Assembly (NCBI GenBank): GCA_021300575.1
Contig: JAJTDM010000019.1
Coordinates: 1 to 64,000, forward strand
Reading direction: 5' to 3'
Source: Rubrivivax sp.
GTDB taxonomy: Bacteria > Pseudomonadota > Gammaproteobacteria > Burkholderiales > Burkholderiaceae_C
DNA: 64,000 nucleotides
Shown here: piece by piece, positions 42,394-52,540 of the stretch
Layout of the letters: every line of letters starts with the position of its first letter
Position numbering within the stretch: position 1 is the first letter of the stretch
The notes under the pieces: model-generated
Databases searched by the model: none
What the model saw: only the letters and a program-made list of their open reading frames with translations
What the model was told of the DNA's origin: nothing
Made by a program: the position numbers and the translations under genes

Positions 42394-43359
42394 TCAGCAG
42401 GTTCCAAACCCGATACCGTTGGCCCTGAGGTAACGCCGATACGCCGCGCTCAGCCGGTCGGCCGCGCCCATGGCCTCGCCGCCCGACAGAGGCAGGGCCT
42501 TGGGCTGCTGGCTTTCCAGCACGGGTTGGTCCTGGGCAAAGATGGCCACCTGGAAGTCGCGCAAGGTCTGCTCCGGCGTTTCGGTGTCGGTGGTGTACTG
42601 CGCGAACCAGAGTCGGCACGATTCCGGGGTCACCGGACAAGCCCAGATCACGTAGCTGTCCTGAGGCCCGCCGGTCTCCTCGCGCTTGGTCAGCAGCGCC
42701 GCAAAGGGGTTGAGCACTTCGTAGCGGTAGTCCACCCAGGCCCCACCGGCCGCGGTGGCGCTGGCACGCGGCTGCCAGGCGCGGTAGTGCTCGATGACCG
42801 GCCGTCCGTCTGCTGTGTGGGTGACATCGTAAGGAGGTACTTCGGGATGCGCCGCGTCCCCCAGCCAGCCCTCATGCACGAAGGCGAAGTGCGAGGTGTC
42901 CAGGAAGTTCTCCACCGCACGCGGTGCGCTGGTGGCCACGTCGAAGGGGCCGTAGACCAGACGCCGTGGCGGCAGGTGTGAAAGGTCGGGCACCGCATGG
43001 CTGGCCTGGCCCGAAAGATCGCACCACAGCAGGCCATGGGCCTGCCGCACAGGAAAACACTCCACGGCGCTCGATGCGGGCGGGGTGAAGCCCGGCGTGG
43101 CGGGCACCAAGGCGCAGGCGCCGCTCGCGTCGAACTGCCAGCCGTGATAAGGGCACTGGAGGCGGCCTTGCGCCAGGCGTCCGAGGGACAGGCGCGCACC
43201 CCGGTGGGGGCAGCGGTCTGCCAGCAGCACGGGCTCACCGCCCGGGCCGCGCCAGAGCACCAGCGACCGCCCCAGCAGGTGCAGCGCCAGCGGCCCAGAC
43301 CCGCCCTCGCCTTCCAAGGCCACGGGCCACCACCAGGCCTGCTCTTGCGATGAACTCAC
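42394..43359 (-). CDS. Rieske-type aromatic-ring-hydroxylating oxygenase, alpha subunit
   Basis: A 321-residue oxygenase. The Rieske 2Fe-2S motif is CPHRGARLSLG followed by CPYHGW (C-x-H ... C-x2-H), near residues 50-75. The mononuclear iron site is ENFLDTSHFAFVH, with the two His and the bridging Asp. It resembles VanA/phthalate-dioxygenase-like monooxygenase alpha subunits, which need an electron-transfer reductase that is not encoded nearby. It lies 75 bases downstream of the BMP-type binding protein gene on the same strand. A purine or related heterocycle is a possible substrate by context only. Confidence 0.83.
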   Translation of the reverse strand: MSSSQEQAWWWPVALEGEGGSGPLALHLLGRSLVLWRGPGGEPVLLADRCPHRGARLSLGRLAQGRLQCPYHGWQFDASGACALVPATPGFTPPASSAVECFPVRQAHGLLWCDLSGQASHAVPDLSHLPPRRLVYGPFDVATSAPRAVENFLDTSHFAFVHEGWLGDAAHPEVPPYDVTHTADGRPVIEHYRAWQPRASATAAGGAWVDYRYEVLNPFAALLTKREETGGPQDSYVIWACPVTPESCRLWFAQYTTDTETPEQTLRDFQVAIFAQDQPVLESQQPKALPLSGGEAMGAADRLSAAYRRYLRANGIGFGTC

Positions 43360-43434
43360 GAAGCCGATCCTCCATTGAAAACGCCGCCGGGCCCGGGGCG
43401 CGCGGCGGCGTCAGGGTGTCAGGCAGCGCCGGAC

Positions 43435-44583
43435 TTACTTGCCGGAGGGCACCTTGCCTTCCACGCCCTTGACGTAGAAGTCAACCTTGTCCTTCCATTC
43501 CTGCGAAGCCTTCTCGCCCTTGGGCAGGCGCTCCTTGCCGGCGTTGTCGACGACCGGGCCGGTGAACGGATCGATGGCGCCGGACTTGATGCCGTCCAGG
43601 GTCTCCTGGGCCTTCTTGCGGGTGGCCTCGGGGATGACCTCGTTCATCTTGATCACGTCATTGGTACCCTCGGGCTTGCCCCAGATGGTGCGCTGCTCAC
43701 CCTTCCACGTGCCGTCGATCACTTCCTTGACGGCCTTCTTGTAGTAAGGGCCCCAGTCGACGATGTTGCTCGCCAGGTGGGCCTTGGGCGCGAAGGCGCT
43801 CATGTCGCTGTCCCAGCCGAAGGCGTACTTGCCGTTCTTCTCGGCCGTTTGCAGCACGGCCGTGGAGTCGGTGTTCTGCAGCAGCACGTCGGCGCCCTTG
43901 TTGATGAGTTCCTGCGCGGCGGCGCCTTCCTTCTCGGGATCGAACCAGGTGCTGACCCAGACGACGCGGGTGCGAATCTTGGGGTTGACACTCTGCGCGC
44001 CGAGCGTGAACGCATTGATGTTGCGCAGCACCTCAGGGATGGGGAAGCTCGCCACAAAGCCCAAGGTGTTGGTCTTGGTCATGCCGCCGGCGATGATGCC
44101 GCTGACGTAGGCGTCGTGATAGAAGCGCGAGTCATAGACGCGCATGTTGGCAGCGGTCTTGTAGCCCGTGGCGTGTTCAAACTTGACGTCCGGGAACTCC
44201 CCAGCCACCTTCAGCATGGCGTCCATGTAGCCGAAGCTGGTGGCGAAGATCAGCTTGTTGCCCTGGCTGGCCAGGTCGCGGATTACCCGCTCGCCGTCGG
44301 CGTAGGAAACCTTTTCCACGAACGTGGTCTTGAGCTTGTCCCCGAACTCGGCCTCGACGGCCTTGCGACCCTGGTCGTGCGCGAATGTCCAGCCGGCATC
44401 GCCCACGGGGCCGATGTAGACCCAGGCCGCCTTCAAGGCAGGTGCGGGGGCTGGCGCGGAAGCGGCCTTGGCTGCGGGCGGAGCTTCCTCCTTCTTGCCG
44501 CAGCCGACGAGCAGGGCAGCGGAGGCCAATCCGGCCACGGCAAAGGCGCGGCGGCTGACATTGCGGACATTCCACGGGTTCAT
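43435..44583 (-). CDS. BMP-family ABC transporter substrate-binding lipoprotein
   Basis: The 382-residue protein has a twin-Arg-like start (VSRRAFAVAGLASAALLVGC), whose LVGC lipobox predicts a lipoprotein, then an Ala/Pro linker and a Bmp (PnrA-like) periplasmic domain: WVYIGPVGDAGWTFAHDQGR, FATSFGYMDAMLKVA, GFVASFPIPEVLRNINAFTLGA seen in part, GADVLLQNTDSTAV and GWDSDMSAFAP. BMP proteins bind nucleosides or purines. The ATPase and two permease genes upstream belong to the same importer. The xanthine dehydrogenase neighbours suggest a purine substrate. Confidence 0.92.
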   Translation of the reverse strand: MNPWNVRNVSRRAFAVAGLASAALLVGCGKKEEAPPAAKAASAPAPAPALKAAWVYIGPVGDAGWTFAHDQGRKAVEAEFGDKLKTTFVEKVSYADGERVIRDLASQGNKLIFATSFGYMDAMLKVAGEFPDVKFEHATGYKTAANMRVYDSRFYHDAYVSGIIAGGMTKTNTLGFVASFPIPEVLRNINAFTLGAQSVNPKIRTRVVWVSTWFDPEKEGAAAQELINKGADVLLQNTDSTAVLQTAEKNGKYAFGWDSDMSAFAPKAHLASNIVDWGPYYKKAVKEVIDGTWKGEQRTIWGKPEGTNDVIKMNEVIPEATRKKAQETLDGIKSGAIDPFTGPVVDNAGKERLPKGEKASQEWKDKVDFYVKGVEGKVPSGK

Positions 44584-44627
44584 CGGTTCGATCTCCTGAG
44601 GGGGTGGGTTGAGAAAAAAACGGCGAA

Positions 44628-45548
44628 TTATGAGCCGGGCCTAAAAGGCTTACCCAGCGAAGCGGGCATGTTCAGCCGGATGAAGGCGACATTGCGGCTG
44701 ATCAGGGCCAACACGATGACGGTGGCCACGTACGGCATCATCGTCAGCAGGTGGCTTGAGATCTGCACACCCTGGGCCTGGAGGTTCAGTTGCAACACCG
44801 TCACCCCGCCAAACAGATAGGCCCCAAGCAAGGCGCGTGCCGGGCGCCAGGTGGCGAACACCGTCAGGGCAAGCGCGATCCAGCCGCGCCCGGCTGTCAG
44901 GCCCTCCACCCACAGCGGAGCCGTCACGAGCGAGATGTAGGCGCCCGCCAGCCCGCACAGCGCCCCGCCCACGCAGACAGCAGCCAGGCGGATCAGCCGC
45001 ACCGGGTAGCCCAGTGCGTGCGCTGGCTCCGGGTTCTCGCCAATGGCCCTCAGCAGCAGCCCCGCGCGCGTGCGGTAGAGAAACCAGGCAATCGCCGCCG
45101 TCAGGCCCATCGCCACATAGACCATGGGGTGGTGGCTGAACAGCGCGGGCCCGACGAAGGGAAGATCGGACAGCACCGGCACCGCATGGGCCTCACGCGC
45201 CGAGAGCGTGCGGCCCACCATGGACACCCCCAGGAAGGCCGACACGCCATAGCCGAACAGGCTGAGCGCCAGCCCGGTCGCGTACTGGTTGGTGTTGAGA
45301 AAAATGACCAGCAGGCCGAAGACGGCAGCAAGCGCCGCGCCCGCCAGTGCCGCCGCGGCGAAACCGAGCGTGTCGCTGCCGGTGGTCAGGGCCACGGCGA
45401 AGCCAGCCACCGCCGCCACCAGCATCATCCCCTCGGCGCCGAGGTTCAACACACCGGCACGCTCGTTGACCAGCAGCCCGAGGGCCGCGAAAGCAAGCGT
45501 GGTGCCGCTGGCCAGCGCCGTGTTGATGAGCAGTGCGGTTTCGTTCAT
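44628..45548 (-). CDS. ABC transporter permease, purine/nucleoside importer
   Basis: A 306-residue inner-membrane protein with about eight helices of the BPD_transp_2 family. Visible pieces are VLNLGAEGMMLVAAVAGF (the permease signature near the N-terminus), FAAAALAGAALAAVFGLLVIFL, GLALSLFGYGVSAFLG, AVCVGGALCGLAGAYISL and a terminal MMPYVATVIVLALISR. It partners the frameshifted permease just upstream and the ATPase. Start at ATG 45548, which overlaps the last few bases of the other permease gene. Confidence 0.9.
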   Translation of the reverse strand: MNETALLINTALASGTTLAFAALGLLVNERAGVLNLGAEGMMLVAAVAGFAVALTTGSDTLGFAAAALAGAALAAVFGLLVIFLNTNQYATGLALSLFGYGVSAFLGVSMVGRTLSAREAHAVPVLSDLPFVGPALFSHHPMVYVAMGLTAAIAWFLYRTRAGLLLRAIGENPEPAHALGYPVRLIRLAAVCVGGALCGLAGAYISLVTAPLWVEGLTAGRGWIALALTVFATWRPARALLGAYLFGGVTVLQLNLQAQGVQISSHLLTMMPYVATVIVLALISRNVAFIRLNMPASLGKPFRPGS

Positions 45549-46610
45549 GCGGCAGGCCCCGTGGAGCGGCTCCAGCGCAAGCGCTGGTCAATGAAGGTGT
45601 CACAGGCCAGCAGGATCAGCAGCAAGAGCCCCTGCAGCACGCTGGCCATGGCGTTCGGCAGGCCCAGGCGGGACTGCGCCAGTTCCCCCCCGATCAGCAT
45701 GACGGACAGCAACACGCCACCGGCCACGATGCCCAGCGGGTGCAGCCGCCCGACGAAGCAGACGATGATGGCGGTGAATCCCAGCCCCGTGGACAGGTAG
45801 GGCGTGACCTGCCGGATGGGCCCGGCCACTTCCATCGCCCCGGCCATGCCTGCCAGCGCGCCGGACAGCAACAGCGAAGTCCACACCGCACCAGCGCGCG
45901 GCAGCGGGGGCCAGCCCGCCGACCTGCAACTGGAAACCGCGGAAGGTGCGGAAGAGAAAGAGCATCGCCAGCACCGCGAGCACGAGGGAGATGACGAAAC
46001 CGATGTGCAGGCGCGTGCGCTCCAGCAGAGGGGGCAGGTGCAGGCTCGCATGGAACAGCGCCGTCTGCGGCATGTTGAAGCCCTTCGGGTCCTTCCAGGG
46101 GCCGAAGACCAGCGCGTTGATGATCTGCTGGGCCACGTAGACCAGCATGAGGCTGACCAGGATCTCGTTGGCGTTGAAGCGGTCGCGCAGCAGTGCCACG
46201 ACAGCAGCCCAGAGCAGTCCTCCCAACATGCCAGCCACCAGCACGAGCGGGATCCCGACCACCTTGGGCAGCACGATGCCTTGCGTGGTGAGCCACAGCG
46301 CCAGGCCACCACCACCCACGCAGCCCATCAGGAACTGCCCTTCCGCACCGATGTTCCACACATTGGCCCGGTAGCACACCGCCAGGCCAACCGCAATCAC
46401 GATGAGCGGCGTGGCCTTGAGCAGCACCTCGCTGATCTGGCGTCGGTTGGACAAGGGCTCGAGAAAGATGACCTGCAACCCGCTGACCGGGTCCTTGCCG
46501 ATCCCGATCAGGATGAGCGCGGCCACCGCCGCCGTCAGCAACAGAGCGATGACGGGTGAAGCCAGGGCCATGGCCTGGGACGGCACCGGCCGGGCCTCAA
46601 GCCGCAGCAT
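45545..46610 (-). pseudogene. ABC transporter permease gene with internal frameshift
   Basis: Two minus-strand frames together encode one BPD_transp_2 permease. The first (from 46610) reads through YRANVWNIGAEGQFLMG and FRGFQLQVGGLAPAAARWCGV, then degenerates into Arg/His-rich nonsense. The second frame takes over at VWTSLLLSGALAGMAGAMEVAG and continues to a sensible end at 45545 (LLLLILLACDTF). The switch lies around 45881-45895, where family members have about nine or ten more residues; a deletion not divisible by three is the simplest reading. Either the gene is inactive or the base sequence is wrong here. It starts inside the end of the ATPase gene. Confidence 0.8.
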
Positions 46611-48120
46611 GCGCGTCTCCTGCCACCTCGGCGGTCCACAGCCCCGACATCCACGCTCCGATGCGCTCGACCGTGGCCTCGGCCACGGGCAGCGCAGGCG
46701 ACAGGCGGCCGCGGGCGATGACGACCAGCCGGTCGCTGATCTCGAACAGCTCGTCGAGTTCCTCGCTCACCACGAGGATGGCGCAGCCGGCGTCGCGCAG
46801 GGCGAGCAGTTCGCGGCGGATCAGCGCGGCCGCGCCCACGTCCACGCCCCAGGTGGGCTGGGCAATGACCAGGCAACGCGGCCTCGCGTCGATCTCGCGC
46901 CCGACGATGAACTTCTGCAGGTTGCCGCCCGAGAGGGACTTCGCCGGCGCCTGCGGCCCGCCGGCCTTCACCTGGAAGCGCTGGATGATGCGTTCGGCGA
47001 GGCTGCGCACCGCCGCGGTGCCCAGCCAGCCCTGGCGGCTCACCGTCTCGGTGCGCGTGAGCAAGGTGTTGGCAGCCAGGGTGAGCGTGGGCACGGCGCC
47101 CCTGCCCAAGCGCTCCTCGGGCACGAAGTGCAACCCGGCCTGGCGGCGGCGCCGCGGGGAGTCTTGGCCAACGGGCTGGCCGGCCAGCGTGATGGCAGAA
47201 GACGGAGCGCGGGGGTCCTCGCCTGACAACGCGGCCAGCAATTCCTGCTGACCGTTGCCCGAAATGCCGGCGATGCCCAGGATCTCGCCCGCGCGCACCT
47301 CCAGCGACAGGCCCTGCAGGTCCACGCCGAAAGGATCCTGGCGCGGCAAGTCCAGGGCACGCACTGCCAGCACCACGGACCCGGCGTCGCGCGGCTCGTG
47401 ATTCAGTTGGGGGGGCTCCTCGCCGATCATCAGCCGTGACAGGCTGGCATTGGTTTCCTGCGTGGGGTCAACCTCGCCCGTGACGCGGCCGCCCCGCATG
47501 ACGGTGCAGTGGTGGCACAGGGCGCGGATCTCGTCGAGCTTGTGGCTGATGTACAGGATGGAGCAGCCCCGCCCGGCCAGCTGGCGCAAGGTGGTGAAGA
47601 GCTTGTCCACCGCCTGGGGCGTCAGCACGGAGGTGGGCTCGTCCAGGATGAGCAGTTGGGGGTCGGTCAGCAGTGCGCGGATGATCTCCACCCTCTGACG
47701 CTCGCCCACGCTGAGGGTGTGCACCGGTCGCGCCGGCTCGACCTCCAGACCGTAGACCGCGCAGACTTCACCGATTCGGCGTGTCACGTCGGCAAGCGCA
47801 GTTCCCCGATCCAGTCCCAGCCAGACGTTCTCCGCCACCGTGAGGGTGTCGAACAGGCTGAAGTGCTGGTAGACCATGCTGATGCCCAGTGCGCGGGCAG
47901 CAGCCGGATGGGCCACCTGCACCGGCTGACCGTTCCAGCGCATCGTCCCCTCGTCGGGGCGCACCGCGCCATAGATGACCTTCATCAGCGTGCTCTTGCC
48001 CGCGCCGTTCTCCCCCAGCACCGCATGGATCTCGCCAGGCTTGACGCGCAGGCTCAGCCGGTCGTTGGCCTTGACGGCCGGGTACTGCTTGCTGATGTGC
48101 TCGAGCTCGAGTCGGTACAT
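46597..48120 (-). CDS. ABC transporter ATP-binding protein, purine/nucleoside importer
   Basis: A 507-residue protein with two fused ABC domains, as in sugar and nucleoside importers. Domain 1 has Walker A GENGAGKSTLMK, signature LSVGERQRVEIIRAL and Walker B LLILDEPTSVL. Domain 2 has a degenerate Walker A (GISGNGQQELL), LSGGNLQKFIVGREI and PTWGVDVGA. It heads the minus-strand operon ATPase, permease, permease, binding protein, Rieske oxygenase. The 292-base gap to the divergent xdhA (48121-48412) must contain its promoter; I see no clear elements there. Confidence 0.93.
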   Translation of the reverse strand: MYRLELEHISKQYPAVKANDRLSLRVKPGEIHAVLGENGAGKSTLMKVIYGAVRPDEGTMRWNGQPVQVAHPAAARALGISMVYQHFSLFDTLTVAENVWLGLDRGTALADVTRRIGEVCAVYGLEVEPARPVHTLSVGERQRVEIIRALLTDPQLLILDEPTSVLTPQAVDKLFTTLRQLAGRGCSILYISHKLDEIRALCHHCTVMRGGRVTGEVDPTQETNASLSRLMIGEEPPQLNHEPRDAGSVVLAVRALDLPRQDPFGVDLQGLSLEVRAGEILGIAGISGNGQQELLAALSGEDPRAPSSAITLAGQPVGQDSPRRRRQAGLHFVPEERLGRGAVPTLTLAANTLLTRTETVSRQGWLGTAAVRSLAERIIQRFQVKAGGPQAPAKSLSGGNLQKFIVGREIDARPRCLVIAQPTWGVDVGAAALIRRELLALRDAGCAILVVSEELDELFEISDRLVVIARGRLSPALPVAEATVERIGAWMSGLWTAEVAGDAHAAA

Positions 48121-48412
48121 GGGGTCAGGCTTCAGGGGCCACCGAGGGGCAGCAAAAAGCGGGCCGGCGACAGATTCAAGGACGCAAGGTTAACCGCTGG
48201 CGGACGTCCCCCGGGGTATGCAGGCTTCAAAAGCCGGGATGTCCCGGAAAGCCCCAAGAAGCGGACACCGCCCTGGGCCTGGTGTATCTTTTGCAGGGCG
48301 TTGTCTGCGCTCGCAGACCCGCGCGGAAACCCCTGCGGCATCGCCGTCCTTCCCCAGCGCCTGCGTCACTGCGCCCACACTGCCCCTGAAACCTGCCCCC
48401 CGGACCCCCATC

Positions 48413-50038
48413 ATGGACTGCGACACCCGACCGATCCGATTCATCCACAGAGGCCGGGTGCAGCAAGTCTGCGGGGTGGCGCCGACGCGAACGGTGCTCG
48501 AGTGGCTGCGAGAGGATGCGCGCTGCACCGGCACCAAGGAAGGCTGCGCGGAAGGCGACTGCGGCGCCTGCACCGTCATCGTCGGCGAGGCCGACGCCGC
48601 CGCCCCGGGGGGCGTGGCGCTGAAGACGGTCAATGCCTGCATCCAGTTCCTGCCCACGCTGGATGGCCGCGCGCTGCTGACGGTGGAAGACCTGGGCGGC
48701 CCCCATGCGCCCCACCCGGCCCAGCAGGCCATGGTGGATGGCCATGGATCTCAGTGCGGCTTCTGCACCCCAGGCTTCGTGATGAGCCTGGCCGCCGTGC
48801 ACGAGGACCACAGCACGCGCGGCACCCGGCCCGACCGGGCGGCCTTGTGCGACGCGCTGGCCGGCAACCTGTGCCGCTGCACCGGCTACCGACCCATCGT
48901 CGAAGCCGGGCTTGCGATGTTCGACGACCCGATCCCTCGCGTGAATCGGGCCGCGCTGCTGCCGCTGCTGCAGACCCTGGCGGCAGACCCGCCGCTGCAC
49001 TACGCGGCGCCCAACCCCGCTGTGGGGGGCCGTGTGGACCACTTCCATGCCCCGCGCGACATCGACGGGTTCGCGCGCCTGCGGCTGGAACATCCTGAAG
49101 CCCGGTTGCTGGCAGGGTCCACGGACATCGGCCTGTGGGTGACCAAGCAGTTCCGCGATCTGGGCGACGTGCTGTGGATCGGCGCGGTCCAGGCCCTGCG
49201 CGGCATCGCCTGGCGCAGCGGCGACATCGACGCCGCCGGCCCGATGCAGGCCGAGGCTTTGGTGGGCGCTGCTGACACCAACCTTGTCGTGGCCACCGCA
49301 GGCAGCAGCCGCTGGCTGGAGGTGGGTGCCGGGGCATCGCTGCAAGACGCCTGGACCGCGCTGGCCCGGCACTGGCCCGAGCTGGCCGAAGTGGGCTTGC
49401 GCTTTGCCGGCCCTTCGGTGCGCCACACCGGCACCCTGGGGGGAAACCTCGCCAACGGATCGCCCATCGGCGACGGTGCACCCGTGCTGATGGCGATGGA
49501 CGCGCGGCTGGTGCTGCGCCGCGGCGGACGCCGCAGGGTGCTGCGCCTGGACGACTTTTACCTCGATTACATGAAGAACCGGCTCGAGCCCGGCGAGTTC
49601 CTGGAGGCCGTGCGTGTGCCCGACCTGGACACTGCCCCGCGGGGTTACGGCGCAGCCACCCACCACCTACGCGCCTGGAAGATCAGCAAGCGCTTCGATT
49701 GCGACATCTCGGCACTGTGCGCTGGCATCCGGCTGAGCCTGGTGAATGGCCGGGTCGAGGACGTGCGGCTGGCGTTCGGCGGCATGGCCGCCACGGTTCG
49801 CCGGGCGCAGGCGGCCGAGACTGCGCTGCGCGGCCAGCCCTGGACCGAGCAGGCCGTGCAGGCCGCCTGCGCTGCGCTGGACGCCGACTTCACGCCGCTG
49901 ACCGACCTGCGCGCGAGCGCCGGATACCGGCGCGAAGCTGCGCGCGGCCTGCTGCACCGGCTGTGGGTGCAGACACGGCCCGACGACCCGCTGCCCATCC
50001 GGGCCACCACCGTGTGGGGCCAGGAGATGTCGGCATGA
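48413..50038 (+). CDS. xdhA: Xanthine dehydrogenase set 1, iron-sulfur/FAD subunit
   Basis: The 541-residue subunit passes electrons from the molybdenum centre to NAD. It begins at ATG 48413 (MDCDTRPIRF); the upstream open frame is not coding. The first 2Fe-2S site is CTGTKEGCAEGDCGAC near residues 38-53, the second is CGFCTPGF and LCRCTGYRPI near 115-160. The FAD domain has LLAGSTDIGLWVTKQ near 232 and HTGTLGGNLANGSPIGD near 345. The linker between domains is longer than in set 2. ATGA overlap with xdhB. It converts hypoxanthine and xanthine to urate with the next gene product. Confidence 0.93.
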   Translation: MDCDTRPIRFIHRGRVQQVCGVAPTRTVLEWLREDARCTGTKEGCAEGDCGACTVIVGEADAAAPGGVALKTVNACIQFLPTLDGRALLTVEDLGGPHAPHPAQQAMVDGHGSQCGFCTPGFVMSLAAVHEDHSTRGTRPDRAALCDALAGNLCRCTGYRPIVEAGLAMFDDPIPRVNRAALLPLLQTLAADPPLHYAAPNPAVGGRVDHFHAPRDIDGFARLRLEHPEARLLAGSTDIGLWVTKQFRDLGDVLWIGAVQALRGIAWRSGDIDAAGPMQAEALVGAADTNLVVATAGSSRWLEVGAGASLQDAWTALARHWPELAEVGLRFAGPSVRHTGTLGGNLANGSPIGDGAPVLMAMDARLVLRRGGRRRVLRLDDFYLDYMKNRLEPGEFLEAVRVPDLDTAPRGYGAATHHLRAWKISKRFDCDISALCAGIRLSLVNGRVEDVRLAFGGMAATVRRAQAAETALRGQPWTEQAVQAACAALDADFTPLTDLRASAGYRREAARGLLHRLWVQTRPDDPLPIRATTVWGQEMSA

Positions 50039-52512
50039 CCGCTCCCACGCAGAGCCCTGATCTGGGCACGCCGATCCTCGACAGCGTCGCTGCGCTGACG
50101 CCGCCAGGGCCAGACGTCACCGCACCCGCTTCGCAGGTGGTCGGACGTTCGCTGCCGCACGAATCCGCCCACCTGCACGTGGCGGGCACGGCGGCCTACA
50201 CCGACGACCTGCCCGAGCCTGCCGGCACCTTGCACGCCGCATTGGGCCTGTCGCCCGTGGCGCATGGACGACTCCTGGGCGTGGACACCGCGGCCCTGAT
50301 GGCCGAGCCGGGGGTGGTGGCGGTGTTGACGGCCCGCGACATCCCCGGCACCAACGACTGCGGTGCGATCGTCCACGACGACCCCGTGCTGGCAGAAGGC
50401 ACGCTGCACTACCTGGGGCAGCCGGTCTTCGTGGTGCTGGCCACCACGCGGGACCTGGCCCGCCGCGCGGCGGCCCGGGCTCGGCACGTCATTCAGTCGG
50501 AGCCCCTGCCAGCCGTGCTGTCCCCGCGCCAGGCCCACGCCCAAGGCCTGCATGTGGTCCCCTCCATGCACTTGGCGCGTGAGTCGGCCCCAGGCGGTAC
50601 CCAAAGGGCCATCGCCTCGGCGCCGCACCGCCTGAAAGGCAGCTTCCACCTGGGTGGCCAGGAGCAGTTCTACCTGGAAGGCCAGATCGCCCTGGCCACG
50701 CCTTTGGAAGATGGCGCGATGGCGGTGCAGTGCTCCACCCAGCACCCCAGCGAGATGCAGCACGTGGTCTCGCGCGTGTTGGGCGTGGCAGCGCACCGGG
50801 TGCAGGTGAGTTGCCGGCGCATGGGAGGCGGTTTCGGCGGCAAGGAATCGCAGTCGGCCCTGCCCGCGGCCGTGGCGGCGCTGGCGGCGCGTGCCACCGG
50901 CCGGCCCGTGAAGCTGCGCTACGACCGCGACGACGATTTCATGATCACCGGCCGCCGCCACGGCTTCGAGTTCGACTGGGAAGCGGGATTCGACGACGCC
51001 GGCCGCCTGCTGGGCGTGGAACTCTCGATGATCGCCAACGCGGGCTTCTCCACCGACCTGTCGCCGCCCGTGCTCACGCGGGCCCTCTGCCACGCCGACA
51101 ACGCGTACTGGATCCCGGAGGTGTCCCTGCACGGGCATCTGGCCCGGACGAACACCCAGTCCAACACCGCCTTCCGCGGTTTCGGCGGGCCGCAGGGCGC
51201 CTTCGCCATCGAGGTGATCCTGGACGAGGTGGCACGCCACCTCGGGCACGACGCGCTGGCCGTGCGGCGCACCAATTTCTATGGCGACACCCGCCACAAC
51301 GTCACGCCCTACGGCCAGGCCCTCACCGACAACGTGATCTCGCCGTTAACGCAAGAGCTGGTGCGCACGAGCGCCTATGCGCAGCGCCGCGCCGAAGTGG
51401 ACCGCTTCAACGCGATCAACCCGGTGCTCAAGAAGGGCCTGGCCCTCATGCCGGTGAAGTTCGGCATCTCCTTCAACCTGCCGCATCTGAACCAGGCCGG
51501 GGCCCTGGTGCACGTCTACACCGACGGATCGGTGCTCGTGAACCACGGCGGCACCGAGATGGGCCAGGGCCTGAACACCAAGGTGGCGCAGGTGGTGGCG
51601 CATGAACTGGGCCTGCCGCTGGAGCGCGTGCGCTGCTCGGCCACGGACACCTCCAAGGTGGCCAACACCTCGGCCACCGCCGCCTCCACCGGCAGTGATC
51701 TCAACGGCAAGGCAGCGCAGGACGCGGCACGCCAGATCGGCATGCGTCTGGCCGGGTTCTGGCTCTCGACGCTGCCTGCCGCGGCAGTGGGCGGCGACGA
51801 AGAGGCGCGGGCCGCGCTGGCGCGGGAAGTGCGTTTCGCCGGCGGGCAGTTGCAGTGGGGCCGCCACAAGATGCCGTTCGACGAGGTGGTGACCGCCGCC
51901 TACGAGGCGCGGGTGCAGTTGTGGAGCGACGGTTTCTACGCCACCCCCGGCCTGAGCTGGGACCGCCAGACACTCACGGGCTCGCCCTTCTTCTACTTTG
52001 CCTACGGTGCCGCCGTGAGCGAGGTCGTCATCGACACCTTGACAGGTGAGACGCGCCTGCTGCGCGCCGATCTGCTGCACGACGCCGGGCGCTCACTCAA
52101 CCCGGCGCTGGACATCGGTCAGGTGGAGGGGGCCTATGTGCAGGGGCTGGGGTGGCTGACGAGCGAAGAGCTCGTCTGGCATCCCGAGACCGGCAGGCTG
52201 CTGACACACGCACCCAGCACCTACAAGATTCCCACCGCCAACGACGTGCCGGCAGTCTTCCACACCGCCCTCTTCGACAACGCCAACGCGCAGGACAGCA
52301 TCCACCGCAGCAAGGCCGTGGGCGAGCCGCCAATCCTGCTGCCTTTTTCCGCCTTCCTGGCCATCCGCGACGCCATCTCGGCGGTGGGGGGCCACCGGGT
52401 GCAGCCGCCGCTGGACGCACCCGCCACGCCCGAGGCGGTGCTGCGGGCCGTGGCTGCGGTCCGGCAAGCAGGCGCACAGACCCCTCTTGGGGCCGCCGCG
52501 GCAGCAGGCTGA
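50035..52512 (+). CDS. xdhB: Xanthine dehydrogenase set 1, molybdopterin subunit
   Basis: An 825-residue catalytic subunit. Motifs for the molybdenum cofactor and substrate: QEQFYLEGQ, GGGFGGKES with the substrate Glu, TAFRGFGGPQGAF with the substrate Arg, GTEMGQGLNTKVAQ, and the catalytic Glu in KAVGEPPILL near residue 763. Both purine-binding residues known from Rhodobacter XDH are present, so a purine substrate is likely. It has about 25 more N-terminal residues than set 2. No xdhC follows this set; the single xdhC in the window may serve both. Confidence 0.93.
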   Translation: MTAPTQSPDLGTPILDSVAALTPPGPDVTAPASQVVGRSLPHESAHLHVAGTAAYTDDLPEPAGTLHAALGLSPVAHGRLLGVDTAALMAEPGVVAVLTARDIPGTNDCGAIVHDDPVLAEGTLHYLGQPVFVVLATTRDLARRAAARARHVIQSEPLPAVLSPRQAHAQGLHVVPSMHLARESAPGGTQRAIASAPHRLKGSFHLGGQEQFYLEGQIALATPLEDGAMAVQCSTQHPSEMQHVVSRVLGVAAHRVQVSCRRMGGGFGGKESQSALPAAVAALAARATGRPVKLRYDRDDDFMITGRRHGFEFDWEAGFDDAGRLLGVELSMIANAGFSTDLSPPVLTRALCHADNAYWIPEVSLHGHLARTNTQSNTAFRGFGGPQGAFAIEVILDEVARHLGHDALAVRRTNFYGDTRHNVTPYGQALTDNVISPLTQELVRTSAYAQRRAEVDRFNAINPVLKKGLALMPVKFGISFNLPHLNQAGALVHVYTDGSVLVNHGGTEMGQGLNTKVAQVVAHELGLPLERVRCSATDTSKVANTSATAASTGSDLNGKAAQDAARQIGMRLAGFWLSTLPAAAVGGDEEARAALAREVRFAGGQLQWGRHKMPFDEVVTAAYEARVQLWSDGFYATPGLSWDRQTLTGSPFFYFAYGAAVSEVVIDTLTGETRLLRADLLHDAGRSLNPALDIGQVEGAYVQGLGWLTSEELVWHPETGRLLTHAPSTYKIPTANDVPAVFHTALFDNANAQDSIHRSKAVGEPPILLPFSAFLAIRDAISAVGGHRVQPPLDAPATPEAVLRAVAAVRQAGAQTPLGAAAAAG

Positions 52513-52540
52513 CGCCGGCAAGCCCTGACCGGGTGACTCC

